Shown here in pieces: positions 17,963 through 26,670 of a stretch of 64,000 bases of DNA. The DNA comes from Photobacterium rosenbergii (GTDB taxonomy: Bacteria; Pseudomonadota; Gammaproteobacteria; Enterobacterales; Vibrionaceae). The stretch covers positions 111,426 to 175,425 of the forward strand of contig NZ_PYMB01000007.1 in NCBI RefSeq assembly GCF_003026455.1, read 5' to 3'. Numbering within the stretch: the first letter of the stretch is position 1; each line of letters begins with the position of its first letter. The position numbers and the translations under genes are program-made. The notes below the pieces were generated by a model that worked only from the letters and a program-made list of their open reading frames with translations, was not told the origin of the DNA and did no database searches.

Positions 17963-18211
17963 TTATTTGCCAAGGGTGAACTTTGGCGATAGCTGGTGGG
18001 CCAGGTATTTGAACATGTTGAACACTGCCGTGGTCTTTTCAGTTGGCAGGCCTTTGTCATCAAGGAAGAACTCGCCTTTGAAAATCAGTACCCCACCACG
18101 CTCTTCTACGGAGGTGGCACGCATCCCGTCGATGTAGCCTTCATGATCTTGGATTTGCTGGTTGGCAATCATTAGCAGGTCATCAGTTGAAATGGTTTCT
18201 TTGGTGCTCAT
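17963..18211 (-). CDS. yciN: YciN family protein (DUF2498)
   Basis: Small soluble protein of 82 residues, function unknown. The recognisable family pattern is an N-terminal helix (ISTDDLLMIANQQIQDHEGYIDGM), a central strand pair (GVLIFKGEFFLDDKGLPT) and FNMFKYLAHQLSPKFTL at the end. E. coli yciN is likewise divergent from topA. It is the last leftward gene before a long region upstream of topA. Confidence 0.85.
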   Translation of the reverse strand: MSTKETISTDDLLMIANQQIQDHEGYIDGMRATSVEERGGVLIFKGEFFLDDKGLPTEKTTAVFNMFKYLAHQLSPKFTLGK

Positions 18212-18909
18212 GGTATCTCTCTCATCTCACAGCAGGTTGCCGGTAAGTTCGCCGGCAGAGGTGGCTTAGTGTATTTGAGTTGGTGTGCAATGACAAATTT
18301 TGCGCCAAACTGAGCGTTGTCATTTTATTGGCGTTGTTGATTTTTATTGGGAACTGGTTATATCTTGAAAAAAGGCGAATTTCAGCAAGTCGGTTTTTTG
18401 TCATCCTAAGTTGAAAATATCAGGGTACAAAGAATAGGCATTAACCCGTTGAATTGTCGAAAATCTGTGAGCGATGGCAAAAAATAGTGGTTTTTTATAG
18501 TCAAAGCGTTGCGGAGGTGGTAATGATTAGCGCCCATTGCGGGAGTTGTTTTCAGTTTTACGGATAAATGAGAGGAAAATCGCGCCGCAACTTGTCTTGT
18601 CGGCATACATTTTTCCTATGCATTTGGTTAGCGTAACCAGCTGTTAACAAGTGGGGAAGGGACAACCAAACGGTCTCGTTTTGTTAAAAAGCAGTTGACC
18701 TTCTCCGATTGTAGCCCAATATGTAAATACCAATCACATTACGTAACTAGTTATCCGGAGCTGTCCTCAACCGGTTGGATTTCGCGATGTAAATAGTTAC
18801 TTAATCAGTTTGGTGTACCAGCGTTGCCGTGCTAGTTCTAGTTTTTTTAGCGTGCAACTAGTTGTTTTAATTTTAAGTTTTGTGAGCACGAGGACGTAAT
18901 AGAATTATT
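18212..18909. other. Long noncoding region upstream of topA
   Basis: About 700 bp with no convincing gene; two leftward frames of 60-66 codons look random. An inverted repeat AATGACAA/TTGTCATT (18288-18324) lies near the yciN start. A possible topA -35 TTGACC (18695-18700) is followed at 17-19 bp by AATATG or TATGTA. Two AACTAGTT palindromes occur (around 18745 and 18857). In E. coli topA has several supercoiling-sensitive promoters, which would fit the length. I cannot assign elements firmly. Confidence 0.4.
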
Positions 18910-21555
18910 ATGGGTAAATCTCTCGTTATTGTGGAGTCCCCAGCCAAGGCGAAGACAATCAATAAGTACTTGGGTAAGGACTTCGTTGTTAAGTCAAGCG
19001 TCGGTCACGTTCGTGACTTGCCGACTGGTGCACGCAGCACCGGTAAAAAAGCGGCGGCTACTTCAACCAAGGGCTTGAGCGCAGAAGAAAAAGCGCGCAT
19101 TAAAAAAGAAAAAGACCGCAAAGCGCTGATCAATAAGATGGGTGTCGACCCATACAATGACTGGGCTGCCCAATATGAAGTGCTGCCAGGTAAGGAAAAA
19201 GTCGTCAACGAACTACAGAAGTTGGCGGAAGATGCTGACTTTGTTTATCTCGCGACCGATTTGGACCGCGAAGGGGAAGCTATTGCGTGGCACCTTCGTG
19301 AGATCATCGGCGGCGATGATGAGCGTTACAAGCGAGTGGTTTTCAACGAGATCACCAAAAATGCGATCCAGCAGGCCTTCGAGCAACCGGGTGAGCTGAA
19401 CATGGATGGCGTGAATGCACAGCAGGCGCGCCGATTCCTCGACCGTGTGGTCGGCTTTATGGTTTCCCCTTTGTTGTGGAAGAAAGTCGCACGTGGTCTT
19501 TCTGCGGGCCGTGTACAGTCGGTCGCGGTCAAGCTGATTGTGGAACGCGAGCGCGAAATCAAGGCGTTCGATCCAGAAGAGTACTGGGACATGCATGCCA
19601 ATACCCAAACAGCAGGCAGTGATGCCCTGCGTTTGATGGTGGCACAGCAGGCCGGCAAAACCTTCCGCCCAGAAAACGAAGCGGATACTATGGCGGCCAA
19701 AGCCCTGTTGGAAAAAGCGGCTTTCCAGGTCAAAGATCGCGAAGACCGTCCAACCAGCAGTAAGCCTTCAGCACCTTACATCACCTCGACGCTCCAGCAG
19801 GCGGCAAGTACCCGCTTAGGCTATGGCGTTAAGCGCACCATGGGCTTGGCCCAGCGTCTGTATGAGGCAGGTTACATTACTTATATGCGTACCGACTCGA
19901 CCAACCTGTCGAAGGAAGCGGTTGAAGCGGCGCGCGAATTCATTGCCAGCGAGTATGGCGATAACTACCTACCGTCTGCACCGAATGTTTACGGTAGCAA
20001 GGGTAATGCCCAGGAAGCGCACGAAGCGATCCGTCCTTCTAGCGTTGATGTCAAACCGGAAAACCTTGAAGGCATGGAACAAGATGCGATCAAACTTTAC
20101 GATTTGATCTGGCGTCAGTTTGTATCGTGTCAGATGGTGCCAGCGAAGTACGATTCGACCACGATTACTGTCGAAGCCGGTGACTTCACCCTGAAAGCGA
20201 AAGGCCGTACCCTACGCTTTGCCGGTTGGACCAAAGTACAGCGTCCATCGGGCAAGAATGAAGATACTACGCTACCAATGGTTCACGTGGGCGATACGCT
20301 CAAACTGGAATCGTTGGAGCCAAAACAGCACTTTACCAAGCCACCTGCACGCTTTACTGAAGCGGCACTGGTTAAAGAGCTGGAAAAACGCGGTATCGGT
20401 CGTCCTTCAACATACGCATCAATCATTTCAACCATTCAAGATCGTGGTTATGTGCGTGTCGACCAGCGCCGTTTCTATGCCGAGAAGATGGGTGAAATTG
20501 TTTCGGATCGTCTGGATGAGAGCTTTGCCGATCTGATGGACTATGACTTCACTGCCCGTATGGAAGGCAACCTCGATAAAATCGCCGAAGGCGATGCAAG
20601 CTGGAAATCGGTTCTGGACAAGTTCTTCAGTGACTTCACCTCTGAGCTAGAAAAAGCTGAGCTGGATGAAACTGAAGGCGGCATGAAGCCGAACAATATC
20701 GTACTGACCGACATTGAATGTCCGACTTGTGGCCGCCCAATGGGTATCCGCACCGCATCAACAGGGGTATTCCTGGGTTGTTCGGGCTATTCACTGCCAC
20801 CGAAAGAGCGTTGTAAGACAACCATCAATCTGGGTGACGAGGACGGTATCGTCAATGTCTTGGAAGAAGATGTTGAAACAGCTGCCCTGCGTGCCAAGAA
20901 ACGTTGTCCGAAATGTAGCACGGCGATGGATGCCTACCTGATCGATGCCGAGCGTAAGTTGCACGTTTGTGGTAACAACCCAAGCTGTGACGGCTACGTG
21001 GTTGAGAAAGGTGAATTCAAACTCAAAGGCTACGACGGCCCGGTTATCGAGTGTGATAAGTGTGGCTCGGATATGGAGCTCAAGAACGGCCGTTTCGGTA
21101 AGTACATGGGTTGTACCAACGAAAACTGTAAGAATACGCGTAAGATCTTGAAGAACGGTGAAATTGCACCACCGAAGGAAGATCCGGTTCACTTGCCTGA
21201 ACTTCCTTGTTCCCAAGATCCAGATGCTTACTTCGTACTGCGTGACGGCGCTTCCGGCCTGTTTATGGCAGCGAGCACCTTCCCGAAATCGCGCGAGACC
21301 CGTGCACCATTGGTGGAAGAACTTGTTCGCTTCAAGGATCGCCTGTCGCCGAAGTTCATGTACCTGACAGAGGCGCCGACGGAAGACCCGGATGGCCGTC
21401 CTACAGTGGTTCGCTTTAGCCGTAAGACCAAAGAGAACTACGTCCGTTCGGAAATCGAAGGCAAGCCATCAGGCTGGACCGGGCTCTACATTGACGGTAA
21501 GTGGGAAATTACCGACAAGCGTAAAAAGCCGAAGAAAGAGAAAGCTGAGAAATAA
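18910..21555 (+). CDS. topA: DNA topoisomerase I (type IA, omega protein)
   Basis: Relaxes negative supercoils by single-strand passage, balancing gyrase, whose A subunit is also in this window. 881 residues (E. coli 865). TOPRIM domain at the N-terminus ([18 protein letters not shown], with the acidic triad in [15 protein letters not shown]), the catalytic Tyr in [13 protein letters not shown], and EAHEAIRPS. At the C-terminus are three Cys4 zinc-ribbon domains ([27 protein letters not shown]) and a basic end ([12 protein letters not shown]). The ATG is preceded by a weak, distant GAGGA. Confidence 0.98.
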   Translation: MGKSLVIVESPAKAKTINKYLGKDFVVKSSVGHVRDLPTGARSTGKKAAATSTKGLSAEEKARIKKEKDRKALINKMGVDPYNDWAAQYEVLPGKEKVVNELQKLAEDADFVYLATDLDREGEAIAWHLREIIGGDDERYKRVVFNEITKNAIQQAFEQPGELNMDGVNAQQARRFLDRVVGFMVSPLLWKKVARGLSAGRVQSVAVKLIVEREREIKAFDPEEYWDMHANTQTAGSDALRLMVAQQAGKTFRPENEADTMAAKALLEKAAFQVKDREDRPTSSKPSAPYITSTLQQAASTRLGYGVKRTMGLAQRLYEAGYITYMRTDSTNLSKEAVEAAREFIASEYGDNYLPSAPNVYGSKGNAQEAHEAIRPSSVDVKPENLEGMEQDAIKLYDLIWRQFVSCQMVPAKYDSTTITVEAGDFTLKAKGRTLRFAGWTKVQRPSGKNEDTTLPMVHVGDTLKLESLEPKQHFTKPPARFTEAALVKELEKRGIGRPSTYASIISTIQDRGYVRVDQRRFYAEKMGEIVSDRLDESFADLMDYDFTARMEGNLDKIAEGDASWKSVLDKFFSDFTSELEKAELDETEGGMKPNNIVLTDIECPTCGRPMGIRTASTGVFLGCSGYSLPPKERCKTTINLGDEDGIVNVLEEDVETAALRAKKRCPKCSTAMDAYLIDAERKLHVCGNNPSCDGYVVEKGEFKLKGYDGPVIECDKCGSDMELKNGRFGKYMGCTNENCKNTRKILKNGEIAPPKEDPVHLPELPCSQDPDAYFVLRDGASGLFMAASTFPKSRETRAPLVEELVRFKDRLSPKFMYLTEAPTEDPDGRPTVVRFSRKTKENYVRSEIEGKPSGWTGLYIDGKWEITDKRKKPKKEKAEK

Positions 21556-21584
21556 TAAAAAACCGCCGCAAGGCGGTTTTTTTT
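21556..21584 (+). terminator. Terminator of topA
   Basis: ACCGCC/GGCGGT stem with a four-base loop, A-run before and eight T after, starting directly after the stop codon. Confidence 0.92.
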
Positions 21585-21600
21585 GAGAGCAGGAAGAGCG

Positions 21601-21720
21601 GGGGCTAGGAACAGATGGTCCTAGGAGAAGCTGGAATGGGGCCTAGGAAAAGAAGGCCCTAGATCCTAGGTAGAGCAAAAAAAGAATGAGCTTGACGTTC
21701 TCTAGTTTTTAAACATCCTG
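21601..21720. repeat. CCTAGG-rich palindrome block of a modular intergenic element (copy A)
   Basis: Three CCTAGG sites (21620, 21642, 21665) spaced 22-23 bp, plus further CTAG at 21605, 21660 and 21702; six CTAG in about 100 bp is a striking cluster for a word generally rare in such genomes. The core GGCCTAGGAAAAGAAGGCCC (from 21640) has a close relative at 63907. It is followed by AGCTTGA (21689-21695), also present in copy B. Confidence 0.65.
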
Positions 21721-21811
21721 CAGCACCCAGCACCCAGCACCCAGCACCCAGCACCCAGCACCCAGCACCCAGCACCCAGCACCCAGCACCCAGCACCTAG
21801 CACCTAGCACC
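21721..21811. repeat. Tandem array of thirteen 7-bp units (CAGCACC)n
   Basis: Eleven perfect CAGCACC units head to tail, then two TAGCACC variants; the last unit ends at the base next to the miaE stop codon (21812). There is no spacer between units, so it is a simple VNTR and not a CRISPR array. On the miaE strand it would be transcribed as (GGTGCTG)n in the 3' untranslated region. Confidence 0.97.
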
Positions 21812-22600
21812 TTAAGCGATAGCGTATGCCGGTACTCCGCTGTGGAAGCGGAAGGTGTCGTCTGGGCTGCTGATCAGCTCGGCTTCGCGGGCACCGATGG
21901 CTTTTATGCGCTCGCTGATATCTTCGCCGGCGATTTGCTCGGCCAGTTTGAGGTAGTCCTGGTAGTGGCGGGCCTCCGAGCGTAGCAGGGAGATATAGAA
22001 CTTCTGCAACTCTTCATCAAGGTATGGGGCCAGCTTAGCAAAGCGCTCACAAGAGCGGGCTTCGATGTATGCACCGATGATTAGCTTGTCGATCAGGGTG
22101 CTAGGTTCATGGGTACGGACAATCTTCATCAGGCCTTTGGCATATCGACCCGCGTTCAAACTGGAGTAGGGGATACCGCGGTTTTCCATGATTTCCAGTA
22201 CTTGTTCGAAGTGGTGGAACTCTTCTTTGATCAGGCGGACCATCTTGTCGATAAGCTCTTCACCGTGGGCAAAATCAGCCTTGGGTTTTAGCTCAGCAGC
22301 CAGGCCATTTTTCTTACCATGGAAACTGCGGGTGTCTCTCTCGTTACCATAGACGAACTCTTCATACGGTTTTGCCCATTCGAGCAGAGCTTTGCCACTC
22401 TCTGTATCAACGGCATATTTGCGGATCAGGAACATCGCGGTTTGGCTGGCTTTGAGCTCGCAATTGCAGTGATCGACAAGTAACGCCGTGAGGTTTTCAG
22501 GTTTTTTTGCTTCGTTGATCCAGGCATTAGGCGTATCGCATTGCAGGAACTGCTTGATCGGCTCAAGCAACGTGTCGATCATCTGTTGAGTTGTATTCAT
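21812..22600 (-). CDS. miaE: tRNA-(ms2io6A37) hydroxylase MiaE
   Basis: Diiron monooxygenase that hydroxylates the isopentenyl group of ms2i6A37 in tRNA. I use the ATG at 22600 (MNTTQQMIDTLLEPIKQFLQ), giving 262 residues; the longer frame adds an unrelated hydrophobic stretch. The four-helix ferritin-like core shows Glu and ExxH iron ligands in IKEEFHHFEQVLEIMENRGI and in LLRSEARHYQDYL. The stop codon directly abuts the heptamer array. Vibrionaceae and Salmonella keep this gene, while E. coli K-12 lacks it. Confidence 0.93.
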   Translation of the reverse strand: MNTTQQMIDTLLEPIKQFLQCDTPNAWINEAKKPENLTALLVDHCNCELKASQTAMFLIRKYAVDTESGKALLEWAKPYEEFVYGNERDTRSFHGKKNGLAAELKPKADFAHGEELIDKMVRLIKEEFHHFEQVLEIMENRGIPYSSLNAGRYAKGLMKIVRTHEPSTLIDKLIIGAYIEARSCERFAKLAPYLDEELQKFYISLLRSEARHYQDYLKLAEQIAGEDISERIKAIGAREAELISSPDDTFRFHSGVPAYAIA

Positions 22601-22671
22601 GGGCTTGATTTGTTGAGTCTTGTTGTAGATATTTGCCCAGTATACCAATGCAAGTGCGTAAAGTGGAAATG

Positions 22672-22707
22672 GCTGAAAAAACAAAGGCCACCGCATGGGT
22701 GGCCTTT
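22672..22707 (-). terminator. Terminator downstream of the coiled-coil membrane protein gene
   Basis: AAAGGCCACC/GGTGGCCTTT stem with a TTTGTTTTTT tract on the minus strand, between the 22736-23497 gene and miaE. It indicates that miaE has its own promoter. Confidence 0.88.
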
Positions 22708-22735
22708 GGTAGGAACTTTGCTGGTATGCAATGCG

Positions 22736-23497
22736 CTACCATTTGCGCTTAGGCTGGAACAAGACATCTAGCTCGTCCTGCTCTTTCTCAATCATCTGCT
22801 GGCGTTGCTGCTGGTTAGTCATGTTCTGGCTGCTGTCGATATCTTTTAGCATCTTCTGCAACTTCTCACGAGCCTGGTTGGCATAGTCGTCGTTTTTGCT
22901 AGACAGTACATCAATACCTTTCTTCAGTAGCTGCTTGGCCGTACCCAGTTGCCTTTTCACGCGCGCCTCGTTGGCTCGTTTGATAACATTTTCAATATTG
23001 ATCCTAAGCTGGATGCCTTCTAGGCGAGCATTTTCGGTGACAAATGCTTGAGTTGGCATCCGACCTTTGCTGTGCTCACTTTTGATTACGTTTTTCAGGC
23101 GTTTTACAAGTTGAAGCATACCAAGAGCTTGTTTGTCAGTACTTGGTACCTTGAAACTGGCGACATCGGCTTGCGAATAGTTAGCCTGCAGTTGGTTTAT
23201 TTGCTCGGTAACATTAATAACGCGCTGTGGCAGTGATTTATCCGATGGATCGACTTCTTTCATTCCTTCCAGAGAGAACAGTACCCGTTTGTTCAGGCAG
23301 ACGAGCAAATCCTTGCTGTATGGAAGGTGGTGGGCATTACTGATCAACTCTTCGGTCGCATCAATAACGGCGATAAATTTTGCCAATTCCTGCTGTTTTG
23401 CGCTTTCTAGTTTCTGTCGGTATTGAATAATGATGTTGTAGCCAACAATCAGAATCAACAACAGGCTTACCAGGCCAATAATTAGTGGCATGCTCAT
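22736..23497 (-). CDS. Membrane-anchored coiled-coil protein of unknown function
   Basis: I do not recognise a named family. The 253-residue product has one N-terminal membrane segment (about residues 4-24, LIIGLVSLLLILIVGYNIII), then a mainly helical, charged cytoplasmic part. It includes a likely coiled coil at 27-50, a middle section with two cysteine-free helices, and a long Gln/Lys/Glu-rich helix (about 165-245) ending DELDVLFQPKRKW. The repeated RANEARVKRQLGTAKQLLKKG region looks TPR- or spectrin-like. It is flanked by miaE (same strand) and cysB (divergent). The long helices suggest a scaffold or interaction role, which is inference only. Confidence 0.75.
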   Translation of the reverse strand: MSMPLIIGLVSLLLILIVGYNIIIQYRQKLESAKQQELAKFIAVIDATEELISNAHHLPYSKDLLVCLNKRVLFSLEGMKEVDPSDKSLPQRVINVTEQINQLQANYSQADVASFKVPSTDKQALGMLQLVKRLKNVIKSEHSKGRMPTQAFVTENARLEGIQLRINIENVIKRANEARVKRQLGTAKQLLKKGIDVLSSKNDDYANQAREKLQKMLKDIDSSQNMTNQQQRQQMIEKEQDELDVLFQPKRKW

Positions 23498-23717
23498 GGG
23501 GTGGGGACCGTCCGTGCTTACTCAAGCCCTATAAGATACACCATATCGATAATTGGTCATAGCTGCGAGATCGTTTTCTAATTGATCGACCTCGCGTAAG
23601 CGTTGATTGGTGGCATAAAATTGCTTATTGCGATAAGGATACGTGACATTTTGCGGGTATCGTCTATTACTTGCGAAAATTAGACACTCAAGGCTGGGAA
23701 ACTGGGTCTATAAGTTA

Positions 23718-24787
<1,070 letters not shown>

Positions 24788-24794
24788 CGCTTAT

Positions 24795-24820
24795 GCAGGT
24801 TGCCGCTTGGCAGCCTGTGA
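24795..24820 (+). terminator. Possible weak terminator after cysB
   Basis: CAGGTTGCC/GGCAGCCTG imperfect stem followed by a T-rich but interrupted stretch. Confidence 0.35.
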
Positions 24821-24912
24821 ATCTTTCTTATCGTGACATAGTCTCTTTCTGCCTATTTGGTGCATTTGCGTTTACAATATCCGGGTTTTGCAGATAAACC
24901 CAAGAGTAAACC

Positions 24913-26100
24913 ATGCACGCTCCACGCTTCTCCCAACTTGATCGCTTACTGACGGATACCCGTGAGTTTTGGCAGTTTATGCCGTTTTCTAGTTCGCCAT
25001 CGCAATGGGAGCAAAGTCATCCTGAGTTCACAAAATGGCTGCTGGGTTTGGATGAGCAGCAACTTGCCCATTTTAAAGAAAAGCCCGGTTTACTGGCCGA
25101 GGCGGTCAGTGATTGGATCCCTCAGGCGGCGAGCTTACAAGTACTTGCCGACCTTGAAGCGTTGCCGCATGAAGAGCGCATCCCCCCACGTGGGCTTGAT
25201 ACGGGCATCCCGGGAAGGAAGTGGCAGCAACTGCAAGCTTTTAACGGTGTACTGCCGGCATTACAACTGCCTTGGCTGGAATGGTGCGCAGGAAAAGGGT
25301 TTCTTGGCCGGGTTCTGGCGGCGACCCATAAGACACCTGTAACCAGTTTGGAGTGGCAGCAGGCACTGTGTGAAAGTGGGGAAACTGCGGCCCGTAAGCT
25401 GTCTTTGCCAATGACCTTTGTCCACGGTGATGCTTTTTCTGCCGAAAGCGGCAAGTTTATTTTGTCCCAGCAGCATGCCGTTGCTTTGCACGCTTGTGGC
25501 GATTTGCATGTCTCTTTGCTGCAGCGAGTGGCTGACCGAAAAGGGCGAGCGGTAAGTGTTTCACCGTGCTGTTACCATTTGATCCGCAACAAAGCGTACC
25601 AGCCGATGTCGGCACTGGCGAAACAAAGTGAGCTATCCCTAAGCAAACATGATTTGAGGTTGCCACTGCAAGAAACGGTGACCGCAGGAAACCGGGTGCG
25701 AAACCTGCGTTTTGTCGAAGTAAGCTTCAGGTTAGGTTTCGATAGCCTGCAGCGCGACGTGACTGGGCAAGATACTTATATGCCAGTGCCCAATGTCCAG
25801 AAGGCATTGTTCAACGATGGTTTCGCCGCTTTCTGCCGCTGGGCTGCTGAGCAAAAGGGGTTGGTACTCCCTGATAATATTGATTTTGCCTACTGGCAGC
25901 AGGTTGGTGAGCAGCGGTTTGATTGGGTCGAGCGCTTGGAGTTGCTGCGCCAACTTTTCCGCCGGCCACTGGAGATGTGGCTGGTGTACGACCGAGCATG
26001 TTTTATGGAAGAAGCCGGCTACGAAGTGACCGTCGGGACATTCTGTGACAAGCCTATTACCCCTCGAAATATTATGATTCATGCGGAGTTAAAGGACTAA
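24913..26100 (+). CDS. SAM-dependent methyltransferase, Methyltransf_32 (METTL25/RRNAD1-like)
   Basis: A 395-residue protein with a central class I methyltransferase core. Motif I is unusual, LEWCAGKGFLGRVLA, and matches the Methyltransf_32 family. It is followed by SLEWQQALCESG (motif II acid), VALHACGDLHVSLLQ and SVSPCCYHLI. The HACGDL and PCCYH motifs with conserved Cys/His are family hallmarks. Flanking regions (about 1-110 and 280-395) are helical and of unknown role. The substrate is unknown; related eukaryotic proteins are annotated as possible rRNA or protein methyltransferases. The stop codon touches the ATG of the decayed permease gene downstream (TAAATG), so they were cotranscribed. 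Confidence 0.82.
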   Translation: MHAPRFSQLDRLLTDTREFWQFMPFSSSPSQWEQSHPEFTKWLLGLDEQQLAHFKEKPGLLAEAVSDWIPQAASLQVLADLEALPHEERIPPRGLDTGIPGRKWQQLQAFNGVLPALQLPWLEWCAGKGFLGRVLAATHKTPVTSLEWQQALCESGETAARKLSLPMTFVHGDAFSAESGKFILSQQHAVALHACGDLHVSLLQRVADRKGRAVSVSPCCYHLIRNKAYQPMSALAKQSELSLSKHDLRLPLQETVTAGNRVRNLRFVEVSFRLGFDSLQRDVTGQDTYMPVPNVQKALFNDGFAAFCRWAAEQKGLVLPDNIDFAYWQQVGEQRFDWVERLELLRQLFRRPLEMWLVYDRACFMEEAGYEVTVGTFCDKPITPRNIMIHAELKD

Positions 26101-26596
26101 ATGGACATTAGTACCTTAGTTTATTGTGCTATTGCCTTAGCTGCAGGGTGTTTTGTGCAGAGTACCGTGGGATTCGGTATGGCGATTGTTGCTGCGCCCG
26201 TTGTGTATTTTTTTGAGCCCCGCTTTGTACCCGGGACCATTACCCTTGTCGGCTTAGTTCTGGCATTGATTAATATGTGGCAGTACCGATCACAGATATC
26301 GTTCCGTGGTTTGGGGGCAGCATGCAGAAGCCAATAAGCTCAGGGCTAACCTTGCCGGCTATTTCGCATTCAGTTGTATTCTGTCTTTGGTTGCCTTATC
26401 GGCAACAGGCCATTTTAGCTGGTGGCATTTTAAATACGGCATGATGGTTATGCCTGCGCCGATCCTCGCCAGTTTGTTTGCTTACCGGATCCAGCATTTA
26501 ATCAAGGCCGAGTGGTTGCGGTACGCGCTGCTGGTACTGTGTTCTGTTTCTGGTGTTATTGCGATTTGGCAGGGGATGGCACCAAAATTTGTCTAA
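26101..26596 (+). pseudogene. TauE/SafE family (sulfite exporter-like) permease, decayed by internal deletion and frameshift
   Basis: The first part (26101 to about 26325) encodes the N-terminal TauE repeat (LAAGCFVQSTVGFGMAIVAAP, GLVLALINMWQYRSQISFRGLG), then shifts frame and stops at 26337. The C-terminal repeat continues in the +1 frame from about 26322 (HAEANKLRANLAGYFAFSC to KFV, stop 26596). Both parts together make about 165 codons, against roughly 250 for an intact member. Some 80 codons, including the middle membrane helices, are therefore missing at the same point where the frame changes. One out-of-frame deletion in GGGGCAGCATGCAGAAGCC explains both defects. A sequencing error alone would not, because coding length is lost. 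Confidence 0.88.
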
Positions 26597-26609
26597 AAAT
26601 CGATTTTGC

Positions 26610-26640
26610 GTAAAAAGGCCAGTCACTGACTGGCCTTATT
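26610..26640 (+). terminator. Terminator after the TauE pseudogene
   Basis: AAGGCCAGTCA/TGACTGGCCTT stem with an upstream A-run and TTATT after it. Confidence 0.75.
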
Positions 26641-26670
26641 CGTATCAACTTTCAACCTGCTCAAGGGCGG

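Noticed and set aside
21721..21811. CRISPR array
   Set aside because: Units are 7 bp with no spacers; no cas genes nearby. It is a simple tandem repeat.
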